DNA from: Micromonospora chokoriensis
GTDB lineage: Bacteria > Actinomycetota > Actinomycetes > Mycobacteriales > Micromonosporaceae
Assembly: GCF_000718555.1 (NCBI RefSeq)
Contig: NZ_JOAN01000031.1
Location: 40,513-104,512, forward strand
Reading direction: 5' to 3'
Length of the DNA stretch: 64,000 nt
Made by a program: the position numbers and the translations under genes. Below are positions 26,213 through 35,386 of this stretch, one piece after another. Each line of letters opens with the position of its first letter. The stretch's first letter is position 1. Below the pieces are notes generated by a model. That model ran no database searches and was not told where the DNA came from. It saw nothing but the letters and a program-made list of their open reading frames with translations.

Positions 26213-27235
26213 ATGGGTCTCGACGACCGGAAACTCGCCGTGCTCCGCGCCATCGTCGAGGACTACGTCTCCACCCAGGAGCCGGTCGGCAGTAAGGCGC
26301 TTGTCGAGCGGCACCAGCTCGGGGTCTCCCCGGCCACGGTCCGCAACGACATGGCCGTGCTGGAGGAGGAGGGCTACATCCGGCAGCCGCACACAAGTGC
26401 CGGCCGGGTGCCCACCGACCGCGGCTACCGCCTCTTCGTCGACAGGTTGTCCCGGGTCAAGCCGCTCAGCCCGGCCGAGCGCCGGGCCATCGAGCGCTTC
26501 CTGGTCGGTGCGGTCGACCTCGACGACGTGGTGCACCGCACGGTGCGGCTGCTCGCCCAGCTCACCCGGCAGGTCGCCGTCGTGCAGTACCCGAGCCTGG
26601 CCCGCTCCTCGGTGCGCCACCTGGAGCTGGTGCCGATCTCCACGACCCGGTTGATGCTTGTCATGATCGCCGACACCGGGCGGGTGGAGCAGCGACTCGT
26701 GGAGTTGCCCGGGCCGGTGCTCGCCGACGACGTCACCGACCTCCGTCGACTGATCAACGAGAAGCTCGCCGGCGCCCGGCTGTCCGAGACGCCACCGCTG
26801 GTGCAGGCGCTTGTCGAGGAAGCACCGACCGACCTGCGCCCGACCATGACCACGCTCGCCACCGTCCTGCTGGAAACGCTTGTCGAGCGGCACGAGGAAC
26901 GGATCGCGCTCGCCGGCACCGCGAACCTCACCCGGGGCGGTCTGCTCGACTTCCAGGGCTCCCTGCGGCCGATCCTTGAAGCTCTGGAGGAGGAGGTCGT
27001 GCTGCTCAAGCTCATCGGTGAGACTGAGCCGAGCACGACCCGGGTGTTGATCGGCGACGAGAACGAGTTCGACAACCTGCGCGCCGCCTCCGTGGTCAGC
27101 ACCGGGTACGGCCCGGGCGCCACCATCCTGGGCGGTATGGGGGTGCTGGGCCCCACCCGGATGGACTACCCCGGCAACATCGCCACAGTGCGCGCCGTGG
27201 CACGCTACGTGGGCGAGTTGCTGGCCCAGAACTGA
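26213..27235 (+). CDS. hrcA: Heat-inducible transcription repressor HrcA
   Basis: 340 aa. The N-terminal winged helix includes [20 protein letters not shown] and [19 protein letters not shown]; the GAF-like regulatory domain follows, ending with [18 protein letters not shown]. It represses chaperone genes through CIRCE, which is found 57 bp upstream. ATG 26213 was chosen because of the AGGAGGTGCGGAGG ribosome region; the longer frame from 26150 would run through the CIRCE right arm. Confidence 0.95.
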   Translation: MGLDDRKLAVLRAIVEDYVSTQEPVGSKALVERHQLGVSPATVRNDMAVLEEEGYIRQPHTSAGRVPTDRGYRLFVDRLSRVKPLSPAERRAIERFLVGAVDLDDVVHRTVRLLAQLTRQVAVVQYPSLARSSVRHLELVPISTTRLMLVMIADTGRVEQRLVELPGPVLADDVTDLRRLINEKLAGARLSETPPLVQALVEEAPTDLRPTMTTLATVLLETLVERHEERIALAGTANLTRGGLLDFQGSLRPILEALEEEVVLLKLIGETEPSTTRVLIGDENEFDNLRAASVVSTGYGPGATILGGMGVLGPTRMDYPGNIATVRAVARYVGELLAQN

Positions 27236-27310
27236 TTGGTCAGGGCCGATGCGGCCGGCTGCGGCCGCCGACCGGCGCAACGCGAGACGAACATGAGGAC
27301 ACGGAACGCA

Positions 27311-28456
27311 GTGGCCAGGGACTACTACGGCATTCTCGGTGTGAGCCGGGAAGCCTCCGATGACGAGATCAAGCGCGCCTACCGCAAGCTGGCACGCCAG
27401 TTCCACCCGGACGTCAATCCGGACCCGGAGGCTCAGGAGAAGTTCAAGGACATCAACGCCGCGTACGAGGTCCTCTCGGACGACCGGAAGCGGCAGATCG
27501 TCGACCTGGGCGGCGACCCGCTCGCCCCGGGTGGTGGCGGCGCTGGCGGCCCGGGAGGCCCCGGAGGTGCCGGCCCGTTCGTCGGTTTCCAGGACATCAT
27601 GGACGCGTTCTTCGGCGGTGCGGGCGGCAACGCCCGTGGCCCGCGTCCGCGTACCCGGCCGGGTGCCGACGCGATCCTGCGCCTCGAGCTCGACCTGCAC
27701 GAGACGGCGTTCGGCGTCGAGGCCCCGATCACCGTCGACACCGCCGTGCTCTGCACCACCTGCTCCGGCGCCGGAACCGCCGCCGGCACGCACCTGGCGA
27801 CCTGCGAGGCGTGCGCCGGTCGGGGCGAGGTGCAGTCGGTGCAGCGCACCTTCCTCGGCCAGGTGGTCTCCGCCCGGCCGTGCACCGTGTGCCAGGGCTA
27901 CGGCACCACCATCCCGCACCCCTGCCCGACCTGCGCCGGCGACGGCCGGGTGCGCACCCGCCGCTCGCTGACTGTCAAGATCCCGGCCGGCGTCGAGGAC
28001 GGCATGCGGATCCGGCTGGCCCAGCAGGGCGAGGTGGGCCCCGGTGGGGGCACCGCCGGTGACCTCTACGTGGAGATCCACGAGCGCCCGCACGACGTGT
28101 ACTCCCGTAAGGGCGACGACCTGCACTGCCGCGTCACCGTGCCGATGACGGCGGCGGCGCTGGGCACCCGGCTGACCATCAAGACGCTGGACAGCGAGGA
28201 GACCGTCGACGTCAAGGCCGGCACCCAGCCAGCCAGCACGCTGCGCCTGCGCGCCAGGGGTGTGCCGCACCTGCGCGGCACCGGCCGAGGTGACCTCTAC
28301 GTGCACCTGGACGTGCGGACGCCGACCAAGCTCGACCCGGACCAGGAGAAGATGCTGCGCGATTTCGCCAAGACCCGTGGCGAGGAGGTCGCCGAGCTGT
28401 CCAAGCAGGGCGGCTTCTTCTCCCGGATGCGCGACGCGTTCAACGGGCACGCCTGA
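27311..28456 (+). CDS. dnaJ: Chaperone DnaJ (DnaJ2 type)
   Basis: 381 aa type I J-protein. The J-domain ([20 protein letters not shown], with HPD in ARQFHPDVN) is followed by a Gly-rich linker (about 75-100), four zinc-binding CxxCxGxG repeats ([32 protein letters not shown]) and the C-terminal substrate domains. It delivers clients to DnaK, which is not in the window. GTG 27311 was preferred; ATG 27293 is a possible start with six extra residues. It follows hrcA and is probably co-regulated by CIRCE. Confidence 0.95.
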   Translation: MARDYYGILGVSREASDDEIKRAYRKLARQFHPDVNPDPEAQEKFKDINAAYEVLSDDRKRQIVDLGGDPLAPGGGGAGGPGGPGGAGPFVGFQDIMDAFFGGAGGNARGPRPRTRPGADAILRLELDLHETAFGVEAPITVDTAVLCTTCSGAGTAAGTHLATCEACAGRGEVQSVQRTFLGQVVSARPCTVCQGYGTTIPHPCPTCAGDGRVRTRRSLTVKIPAGVEDGMRIRLAQQGEVGPGGGTAGDLYVEIHERPHDVYSRKGDDLHCRVTVPMTAAALGTRLTIKTLDSEETVDVKAGTQPASTLRLRARGVPHLRGTGRGDLYVHLDVRTPTKLDPDQEKMLRDFAKTRGEEVAELSKQGGFFSRMRDAFNGHA

Positions 28457-29191
28457 GTGTCCGCGCCGCTCTTCCTGGTCGAGGCGCTGCCCACCGGCGA
28501 CGCGCTGACCCTGGACGGCCCGGAGGGCCACCACGCCGCCACCGTGCAACGGCTGCGGGCCGGCGAGGAGTTGCTGCTCGCCGACGGCCGGGGTGGCACG
28601 GCCGCCGCCGTGGTCACCGCCGTCGGCCGGGGCAGCTTGGACGTCACAATCACCTCCCGGGGGTACGCGGACGCGCCGGTCCCCCGGCTGGTGACCGTGC
28701 AGGGCATCGCCAAGGGTGACCGGGGCGAGCTGGCCGTGCAGGCGATGACCGAGGTCGGGGTCGACGAGATCGTGCCCTGGGCGGCGTCGCGCTCGGTGAC
28801 CCAGTGGCGTGGCGACCGGGGCGTACGCGCTCGGGAGAAGTGGGTGGCGACCGCCCGGGAGGCGGCCAAGCAGGCCCGCCGCCCGTGGCTGCCGGTGGTG
28901 GCCGGTGCGCCGGACGAGTCCACCGCGACGGTGGCTCGCCGGATCGCCGGTGCCGCCGCCGGGTTCGTGCTGCACGAGGAGGCCGAGGAGCGGCTCACCA
29001 CCGCAGACCTGCCGTCGGTCGGCGAGATCGTCCTGGTGGTCGGCCCGGAGGGTGGCATCGCCCCGGCCGAGCTGACCGCCTTCGCCGAGGCCGGCGGGCG
29101 ACCCGTACGCCTCGGGCCGGCCGTGCTGCGCACCTCCACCGCCGGGGTCGCGGCCCTCAGCGTGCTAGCCACCCGCCTAGGCCGCTGGTAA
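28457..29191 (+). CDS. rsmE: 16S rRNA (uracil1498-N3)-methyltransferase
   Basis: 244 aa. It methylates U1498 of 16S rRNA using S-adenosylmethionine. It has a PUA-like N-terminal domain (GPEGHHAATVQRLRAGEELL) and the SPOUT knot at the C-terminus with VGPEGGIAPAEL and LGPAVLRTSTAGVAAL. The GTG start follows the dnaJ stop with no gap, so it is part of the hrcA-dnaJ operon. Confidence 0.93.
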   Translation: MSAPLFLVEALPTGDALTLDGPEGHHAATVQRLRAGEELLLADGRGGTAAAVVTAVGRGSLDVTITSRGYADAPVPRLVTVQGIAKGDRGELAVQAMTEVGVDEIVPWAASRSVTQWRGDRGVRAREKWVATAREAAKQARRPWLPVVAGAPDESTATVARRIAGAAAGFVLHEEAEERLTTADLPSVGEIVLVVGPEGGIAPAELTAFAEAGGRPVRLGPAVLRTSTAGVAALSVLATRLGRW

Positions 29192-29229
29192 CCCCGCGCC
29201 GCTTCGCGTCGCGCCGCGCATCCTCAGCG

Positions 29230-29279
29230 AGATCTTGGAAGGATAAGGCCCTTCCCGGGGCGCTTTCCTTCCAAGATCT
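29230..29279. terminator. Long-armed inverted repeat between rsmE and SDR gene
   Basis: AGATCTTGGAAGGA (29230-29243) and TCCTTCCAAGATCT (29266-29279) form perfect 14-bp arms with a 22-nt loop between convergent genes. Probably a bidirectional terminator of the GATC-armed class. Confidence 0.7.
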
Positions 29280-29294
29280 TGTCGGAACGGAGTC

Positions 29295-30056
29295 TCAGCT
29301 GCGCAGGTAGGAGGCGCCGTTGAGGTCGACGATGGTGCCGGAGGCCCACTCGGCCTGCGGCGAGGCCAGCCAGTGCACGGCGGCGGCGATCTCCTCGGGT
29401 TTGCCCACCCGGTCGAACGGGCTCTGCGCCCGGATGGCCGCACCCTGCTCACCGCGCAGGTGCTCGGTGGTCATGTCGGTCGCCACGAAGCCCGGCGCGA
29501 CGGTGGCGACAGTGATGCCGTACGGCGCGAGCGCCACGGCGAGGGACTGGCCCAGTGCGTTCAGCCCCGCCTTGCTGGCGCCGTACGCCGGCTGGTCCGG
29601 CTCGCCGCGGAACGCGCCCCGGGACGAGACGTTGACGATCCGGCCGCCGCGTTCACGCATGTGCTGGGCGGCGCACCAGGTGACGTTGCCGGCCCCGGTC
29701 AGGTTGGTCTCCAGCACCTGCCGCCAGCGCTTCTGCCACTGCTCGTAGGAGGCGCCGAAGATCGGGTGCGGGTCGTCCCGGTCGCCGTACATCCCGGCGT
29801 TGTTGACCAGCACGTCCAGCCCGCCGAGCAGTTCGGCGGCCCGGTCGACCATGACCCGGACCGCGTCCGGATCGGTGAGGTCGGCGCGGACCACCACGTG
29901 CCCGGCGCCGGGCAACTGCGCGCGCAGCTCCTCGGCCGCGTCGGCGGAGTCGCGGTGGTGGATCGCCACCCGGTCGCCGCCCGCCGCGAACGCTTCCGCC
30001 ACCGCGCGGCCGATCCCGCGCGAGGCCCCGGTCACGAGTACCGCCCGATCCGTCAT
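29295..30056 (-). CDS. SDR family oxidoreductase
   Basis: 253 aa classical short-chain dehydrogenase/reductase. It has the cofactor motif TGASRGIGRA, NNAGMYGD, the active-site Ser in NVSSRGAFRG and YGASKAGLNALG with Tyr-x3-Lys, so the full catalytic set is present. It probably uses NADP(H), given the downstream His/Arg (AIHHRDS). Substrate unknown. ATG 30056 was chosen; ATG 30065 is an alternative with three more residues. Confidence 0.88.
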   Translation of the reverse strand: MTDRAVLVTGASRGIGRAVAEAFAAGGDRVAIHHRDSADAAEELRAQLPGAGHVVVRADLTDPDAVRVMVDRAAELLGGLDVLVNNAGMYGDRDDPHPIFGASYEQWQKRWRQVLETNLTGAGNVTWCAAQHMRERGGRIVNVSSRGAFRGEPDQPAYGASKAGLNALGQSLAVALAPYGITVATVAPGFVATDMTTEHLRGEQGAAIRAQSPFDRVGKPEEIAAAVHWLASPQAEWASGTIVDLNGASYLRS

Positions 30057-30103
30057 GCCGGCCATCCTGCCTCAGCCGTACCTTGGCTCTTTACACTGCC
30101 CCG

Positions 30104-30463
30104 ATGGGATCCGACTGCCTGTTCTGCCGCATCGTCGCCGGGGAGATCCCGGCCACTGTGGTCCGGGAGACCGACACCACGCTCGCCTTCCGCGACATCG
30201 GCCCGAAGGCGCCGGTGCACGTCCTGGTCATTCCGAAGGAGCACTACGCCGACGTCGCCACGCTGGCTGAGGGTGACCCGGCGCTGGCCGCAGACGTGCT
30301 GGCGACGGCCGCCGCCGTGGCCGAGGACGAGGGCCTGCTGGGCGACGGTTTCCGGCTGATGTTCAACACCGGCGCGTACGGCGGGCAGGAGGTGTTCCAC
30401 GTGCACGCGCACCTGCTCGGTGGCGCGCCGCTCGGCCCGATGCTCGCCCGGAACCTGGCGTGA
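30104..30463 (+). CDS. HIT family hydrolase (HINT-like)
   Basis: 119 aa. The N-terminal CLFCRIVAGEIPA and the HIT motif HVHAHLLGG define a nucleotide phosphoramidase or hydrolase of the HINT type. ATG 30104 has TACACT 6 nt upstream, so it is probably leaderless. The frame is open further upstream, but that sequence is not conserved. The gene keeps its place between rsmE and phoH. Confidence 0.92.
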   Translation: MGSDCLFCRIVAGEIPATVVRETDTTLAFRDIGPKAPVHVLVIPKEHYADVATLAEGDPALAADVLATAAAVAEDEGLLGDGFRLMFNTGAYGGQEVFHVHAHLLGGAPLGPMLARNLA

Positions 30464-30539
30464 GCGAGCGCAGCGAGCGAACCAGCAGGCTCAGTAGCGT
30501 GGCGCCTCGCACCGTCGCGCAGCGCAGCGGAGCGACGGC
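30461..30539 (+). repeat. GAGCGAGCGCAGCGAGCG-type low-complexity repeat
   Basis: The segment after the HIT stop is built of AGCG/GCAGCG units (for example near 30463-30480 and 30516-30538). It overlaps the HIT stop codon and ends at the next start. Confidence 0.5.
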
Positions 30540-31928
30540 GTGAGCCAGCCCGACAGCCGCGCCGACGAGCACCTGGGCCGGTTGGTCCGGCGGGTGCAGG
30601 CCGAAGCCCGGGTGCCGGCGGTGTCGGCGGCGCTGCACCGGGCCGACCGACAGTTGTGGAGCTGCACGGTCGGCGAGACCGGCACCGACAGCCCGCTTGG
30701 GTCGAGCACCCAGTTCCGGATCGGCTCGGTCACCAAGACGTTCACCGCGGTGCTGATCCTGCAGTGCCGCGACGACGGGCTACTGGACCTGGACGACCCG
30801 GTGGGCCGGCACCTGGACCTCCCGGCGCACGGCGAGCTGACCGTGCGCCGGCTGCTGTCGCACACCGCTGGTCTGCAACGCGAGCCGTTCGGCGACATCT
30901 GGGACAGCCTGCGCGCACCGGACGCCGACCAGTTGGTCGCGGAGCTGGACCGGGCCGAGCGGGTGCTGCCCACCGGCCGTCGGTTCCACTACTCCAACCT
31001 GGGCATGGCCGTACTCGGCCAACTCGTCGCCCGACTGCGGGGCGAGAGCTGGGCGCAGGCGCTCACCGAGCGGATCCTGACGCCGCTGGGGCTGACCGAC
31101 ACCACAGTGACCCCACGGCCGACGGCGGCCACCGGCTTCCTGGTCGACGCGTACTCCGACGAGGCGCACCCGGAACCACCTACCGACTTCGGCGCGGTCG
31201 GCCCGGTCGCCCAGCTCTGGGGCACCGCCACCGACATGGCCCGCTGGGCGGCGTTCCTGGCTGACCCGGCGGCGCTGGACCCGACCGGCGCGGTGCTCGC
31301 CCCGGCCACCCTGGACGAGATGCGCTGGCCGCTGACCACGACCGACGAGACGCTCTGGGGCGTGGGCTTCGGGCTCGGGCTGATCCTCGTCCCGCAGGGG
31401 GAGCGGGTGCTGCACGTCGGGCACGACGGGGCGATGCCCGGGTTCCTCGCCGGGGTGTACGGCCGCCGGGGCGGCGACGGCACGGCCGGCGCGATGGGCG
31501 CCGCGGTGCTCGGCTCGTCCGGCACGGCGACCGAACTGCTCGACCTGCCGCACCGGCTGCTCGCCGCAGCGGTCGAACACGACCCGGCCGAGATCGAGCC
31601 CTGGCGGCCCGGCGCACCCGCTCCGGCGGCCCTGCGGGCCGTGCTCGGCCGCTGGTGGGGTGAGGGTTCCGAGTACGTCTTCTCCTGGCACGACGGCGCC
31701 CTGCGGGCGCGTGGGGTCGGGGACCCGGCGGGACGTCCCCCGGCGATCTTCACCCCGCTGGCGGACCAGCCGGACGTGTTCCGCACGGTCTCCGGTCGGG
31801 AAGTCGGTGAGCTGCTGCGGCTGACCCGGGACGAGGCCGGCGTGGTGGTCCGGATGCACTGGGCGACGTACCGATTCACCCGCCACCAGGAGACCTTCGA
31901 CAGGTACGACTTCCGGGCCGGGAGTTGA
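30540..31928 (+). CDS. Serine hydrolase of the beta-lactamase/PBP4-like family
   Basis: 462 aa. The class C-like catalytic motifs are visible: SVTK (SxxK), YSNLG (YxN) and HVGHDG (HxG). The last 120 residues form an extra domain (after PAALRAVLGRWWGEG). There is no signal peptide, so it is probably a cytosolic esterase or peptidase rather than a penicillin-binding protein or resistance enzyme. GTG start without a clear ribosome site. Confidence 0.83.
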   Translation: MSQPDSRADEHLGRLVRRVQAEARVPAVSAALHRADRQLWSCTVGETGTDSPLGSSTQFRIGSVTKTFTAVLILQCRDDGLLDLDDPVGRHLDLPAHGELTVRRLLSHTAGLQREPFGDIWDSLRAPDADQLVAELDRAERVLPTGRRFHYSNLGMAVLGQLVARLRGESWAQALTERILTPLGLTDTTVTPRPTAATGFLVDAYSDEAHPEPPTDFGAVGPVAQLWGTATDMARWAAFLADPAALDPTGAVLAPATLDEMRWPLTTTDETLWGVGFGLGLILVPQGERVLHVGHDGAMPGFLAGVYGRRGGDGTAGAMGAAVLGSSGTATELLDLPHRLLAAAVEHDPAEIEPWRPGAPAPAALRAVLGRWWGEGSEYVFSWHDGALRARGVGDPAGRPPAIFTPLADQPDVFRTVSGREVGELLRLTRDEAGVVVRMHWATYRFTRHQETFDRYDFRAGS

Positions 31929-32032
31929 TCGCGGCCAGCGGAAATGGGCGCGATGCGGCCCGCGTTGAACCGATACGATGGGTGTAACGTCCGCACGCCA
32001 GGCCAGCAGGCCGGCGCCGAGATCGAGAGCAG

Positions 32033-33118
32033 GTGGCGCAGGGCCCTACGGCCCGACCTATGACCGGCACCCCACCTCCCGGCCCGCCCCGGGTGCAGAC
32101 CAAGATCACCGTGCCCGACCCGAAGATCATGGTCAATCTGCTCGGCGCAGGCGACGAGATCCTCCGACTCGTCGAACGCTCGGTCAACAGTGACGTGCAC
32201 GTCCGCGGCAACGAGATCACCATCACCGGTGACCCCGCGGACAACGCCCTCGCCGAGCGGGTCTTCAGCGAGCTCCTCGAACTCATCGAGAAAGGCGAGA
32301 CCCTGACCACTGACGCCGTAAGGCGTACCGTCGGCATGCTCGAGCAGGGCAGCGCCGAGCGGCCCGCCGAGGTCCTGACACTCAACATCCTGTCCCGGCG
32401 CGGGCGCACCATCCGCCCCAAGACGCTCGGGCAGAAGAAGTACGTCGACGCGATCGACTCGCACACCATCGTCTTCGGCATCGGCCCGGCCGGCACCGGA
32501 AAGACCTACCTGGCGATGGCGAAGGCCGTCCAGGCGTTGCAGGCCAAGCAGGTCAACCGGATCATCCTCACCCGGCCGGCGGTAGAGGCGGGCGAGCGGC
32601 TGGGCTTCCTGCCCGGCACGCTCAACGACAAGATCGACCCGTACCTGCGCCCGCTCTACGACGCGCTGCACGAGATGCTCGACCCGGAGACGATCCCGAA
32701 GCTGATGGCCCAGGGGACGATCGAGGTCGCCCCGCTGGCCTACATGCGAGGCCGTACGCTCTCCGACGCGTTCATCATCCTGGACGAGGCGCAGAACACG
32801 ACGCCCGAGCAGATGAAGATGTTCCTCACCCGACTCGGCTTCAACTCCAAGATCGTCGTGACCGGTGACATCACCCAGGTGGACCTTCCCGGCGGGACGA
32901 GTAGCGGCCTGCGGGTGGTTCGGGAGATCCTGGAAAACGTCGAGGACGTGCACTTCTCCCAGTTGTCCAGCTCCGACGTGGTCCGCCACCGGCTGGTCGG
33001 GGAGATCGTCGACGCGTACGCCCGCTGGGACGCCGAGCGGGAAAATCAGCAGGCGCAGGGCGTTCACGCCGTGCCTGGGCGACCTGCCCAGGGCGGTCGG
33101 GCCGGCCGCCGCCGCTAA
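32033..33118 (+). CDS. PhoH-like ATPase
   Basis: 361 aa. The N-terminal KH-like region (about 20-95) is followed by the P-loop ATPase: GPAGTGKTYLAMAKAV (Walker A) and FIILDEAQNTTPEQM (Walker B). The family is linked to RNA metabolism. It is followed by ybeY with a 15-bp gap, the order conserved across bacteria. GTG 32033 was chosen; ATG 32060 is possible. The C-terminus has a Gln/Arg-rich tail. Confidence 0.9.
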   Translation: MAQGPTARPMTGTPPPGPPRVQTKITVPDPKIMVNLLGAGDEILRLVERSVNSDVHVRGNEITITGDPADNALAERVFSELLELIEKGETLTTDAVRRTVGMLEQGSAERPAEVLTLNILSRRGRTIRPKTLGQKKYVDAIDSHTIVFGIGPAGTGKTYLAMAKAVQALQAKQVNRIILTRPAVEAGERLGFLPGTLNDKIDPYLRPLYDALHEMLDPETIPKLMAQGTIEVAPLAYMRGRTLSDAFIILDEAQNTTPEQMKMFLTRLGFNSKIVVTGDITQVDLPGGTSSGLRVVREILENVEDVHFSQLSSSDVVRHRLVGEIVDAYARWDAERENQQAQGVHAVPGRPAQGGRAGRRR

Positions 33119-33133
33119 AGCAGAGGAAAGCAG

Positions 33134-33607
33134 TTGTCCATCGAGATCGCCAACGAGTCCGGTGTCGACGTCGACACTGACGCCGTGCTCGCCGTCGCCC
33201 GCCACGCCCTCGACGAGATGGGGGTCAACCCCCTCGCCGAGCTGTCCGTGCTGCTTGTCGACATCGACTACATGACCGAGCTGAACCACCGCTGGATGGG
33301 TGGCGACGGCCCGACCGACGTGCTCGCCTTCCCCATGGACGAGGGCAGCGTCGACCACGGCCCAGGCGAGTCCGCACCGGCCGGCGGCGAGCCCGCCCTG
33401 CTCGGCGACATCGTGCTCTGCCCCGAGGTGGCGGCCAAGCAGGCGGCGACCGCCGGGCACGCACCCGCCGACGAGCTGCACCTGCTCACCGTGCACGGGG
33501 TGCTGCACCTGCTCGGGTACGACCACGCCGAGCCGGAGGAAGAGCGGGAGATGTTCGCACTCCAGGCTCGACTTCTGGCGAGCTGGCGGTCGACCCGCAC
33601 CCAGTGA
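33134..33607 (+). CDS. ybeY: Endoribonuclease YbeY / rRNA maturation factor
   Basis: 157 aa metal-dependent RNase needed for 16S rRNA 3' end maturation and ribosome quality control. The zinc motif HxxxHxxxxxH is in [20 protein letters not shown], the usual site. FPMDEG is also typical. The TTG start has GAGGAAAG upstream. It couples to the CorC-like gene with overlapping stop and start. Confidence 0.93.
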   Translation: MSIEIANESGVDVDTDAVLAVARHALDEMGVNPLAELSVLLVDIDYMTELNHRWMGGDGPTDVLAFPMDEGSVDHGPGESAPAGGEPALLGDIVLCPEVAAKQAATAGHAPADELHLLTVHGVLHLLGYDHAEPEEEREMFALQARLLASWRSTRTQ

Positions 33608-35007
33608 TGTCCACACCTCCGTTACTGGCGGCCGGCGCCACCGCCGGCCTTCCCGACTTCCAGCTGATCGTCTTCGCGGCCGGCCTGGTGGTGTTGGCTG
33701 GCCTGATCGCGATGACCGAGGCGGCGCTCGCCGCGGTCTCACCGGCCCGAGCCGCCGAGCTGGCCCGCGACGGCGTGCGCGGCGCCCGCACCCTCCAGGT
33801 CGTGGCCGGCGACGTCGTCCGGCACCTCAACCTGCTCCTGCTGTTGCGGCTGCTCGCCGAGCTGACCGCCACCACGCTTGTGGCGCTCGTGGCGGTGGAC
33901 AGCTTCGGCGCCGGCTGGCGGGCCGCGCTGGTGACCGCTGGCGCGATGACAGTGGTCAGCTTCGTGATGGTGGGCGTCGCTCCGCGCACCATCGGCCGCC
34001 AGCACGCGTACGCCGTGGGTCGTGCGGTGGCGCCGCTGGTCCGATGGCTGGGCCGGGCGCTCAACCCGCTCGCGTCGCTGCTGATCCTGATCGGCAACGC
34101 GGTCACCCCGGGGCGTGGCTTCCGGGAGGGGCCGTTCGCCACCCAGGTGGAGTTGCGTGAGCTGGTCGACCTGGCCGAGCAGCGCGGCGTGGTCGAGCAC
34201 GGCGAGCGCCAGATGATCCATTCCGTCTTCGCGCTCGGCGACACCATCGCCCGTGAGGTGATGGTGCCGCGGACGGAGATGGTGTGGATCGAGGAGGGCA
34301 AGACCCTCGCCCAGGCGCTGGCGCTCTTCCTGCGCTCCGGCTTCTCCCGCATCCCGGTGATCGGCGAGAGCGTCGACGACGTACTGGGCGTGCTCTACCT
34401 CAAGGACCTGATCCGCCGCTCCCGCGGCGGAGACCCGGAGGCTGAGCAGTTGCCGGTGGCCGAGCTGATGCGCCCGGCGACCTTCGTGCCGGAATCCAAG
34501 CCGGTCGACGACCTGCTGTCGGAGATGCAGGCGGCCCGCAACCACCTGGTCATCGTGGTCGACGAGTACGGCGGCACCGGCGGTCTGGTCACCATCGAGG
34601 ACATCCTGGAGGAAATCGTCGGTGAGATCACCGACGAGTACGATGTCGAACGCCCGCCCGTCGAACGTCTGGCGGACTCCTCGGTGCGGGTGACCGCTCG
34701 CCTGCCGGTGGAGAATCTGGGCGAGATGTTCGACACCGACCTGCCCACCGACGAGGTGGAGACGGTCGGCGGCCTGCTCGCCCAGTCACTGGGACGGGTG
34801 CCGATCCCGGGTGCCGAGGCCGAGGTCGCCGGTCTCCGCCTGGTCGCCGAGGGCACCACCGGCCGGCGCAACCGGATCGACACCGTCCTGGTCAGCCGGG
34901 TGGAGCCAGGTCATGAGCAGGACACCGCGGGGCGTGGAGAGCACGCTGGCCCCGGGGACGACACGGACAACTATCGAGACGACGAGAGGCAACCCGCCGA
35001 TGCCTGA
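33607..35007 (+). CDS. CNNM/CorC-type membrane protein with CBS domains
   Basis: About 466 aa. The N-terminal DUF21 membrane part (three helices including FQLIVFAAGLVVLAGLIAMTEA) is followed by two CBS domains (DTIAREVMVPRTEMVW region and LRPATFV region) and a C-terminal transporter-associated domain. Proteins of this type affect Mg2+ or Co2+ efflux. ATG 33607 overlaps the ybeY stop; GTG 33604 is possible. Position matches mycobacterial Rv2366c. Confidence 0.9.
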   Translation: MSTPPLLAAGATAGLPDFQLIVFAAGLVVLAGLIAMTEAALAAVSPARAAELARDGVRGARTLQVVAGDVVRHLNLLLLLRLLAELTATTLVALVAVDSFGAGWRAALVTAGAMTVVSFVMVGVAPRTIGRQHAYAVGRAVAPLVRWLGRALNPLASLLILIGNAVTPGRGFREGPFATQVELRELVDLAEQRGVVEHGERQMIHSVFALGDTIAREVMVPRTEMVWIEEGKTLAQALALFLRSGFSRIPVIGESVDDVLGVLYLKDLIRRSRGGDPEAEQLPVAELMRPATFVPESKPVDDLLSEMQAARNHLVIVVDEYGGTGGLVTIEDILEEIVGEITDEYDVERPPVERLADSSVRVTARLPVENLGEMFDTDLPTDEVETVGGLLAQSLGRVPIPGAEAEVAGLRLVAEGTTGRRNRIDTVLVSRVEPGHEQDTAGRGEHAGPGDDTDNYRDDERQPADA

Positions 35008-35386
35008 CACACCCGCCGCGCCTGCCGCTCGGCCCGCCCCCATCGCGTCGGGCGCGCTGAGCGCCGAGGACGGCAAGCTCGTCGTCCTGGCCCGGGGCGC
35101 CCGCGCACGGGTTGGCGCCGTGGAGGGCGCCGCAGTCCGCGATCAGGACGGCCGGACGTACGCGGCGGCCAGTGTCGCGCTGCCGTCGCTGACGCTCACC
35201 GCGTTGCAGTTGGCGGTCGCTTCGGCCGTCGCGGCCGGGGCGAGCCGGCTGGAGGCTGCGGCGGTGGTGACCGAGGCGTCGACGCTGGACGGCGCCGGGC
35301 ACGCGGCCGTGCGAGACCTCGCGGCGGACGCACCGGTGCACGTGGCCGCTCCGGACGGCACGGTCCTCGGCACGGTGACCCAGTGA
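35000..35386 (+). CDS. Cytidine-deaminase-like protein without zinc ligands
   Basis: 128 aa. The order of LVVLARGARARVGAVEGAA and DGRTYAAASVALPSLTLTAL resembles cytidine deaminase, but the catalytic H/C-A-E and PCxxC motifs are absent. It is therefore unlikely to be an active deaminase. Small genes of unknown function sit at this place between the CorC-like gene and era in mycobacteria as well (Rv2365c). It overlaps the CorC gene by 8 bp and era by 4 bp. Confidence 0.75.
   Translation: MPDTPAAPAARPAPIASGALSAEDGKLVVLARGARARVGAVEGAAVRDQDGRTYAAASVALPSLTLTALQLAVASAVAAGASRLEAAAVVTEASTLDGAGHAAVRDLAADAPVHVAAPDGTVLGTVTQ

Noticed and set aside
25361..28975. 1204-codon open frame on the minus strand through hrcA, dnaJ and the DUF4870 gene
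   Set aside because: Only its 3' part is the DUF4870 gene. The rest is the complement of hrcA and dnaJ coding sequence, open because of the high GC third-position bias.
30540..31928. Beta-lactamase resistance enzyme
   Set aside because: No signal peptide and an extra C-terminal domain; more likely a cytosolic esterase-type hydrolase.
30989..33742. Long minus-strand frame opposite phoH and ybeY
   Set aside because: It has no recognisable domain or ribosome site and lies opposite well-supported genes.
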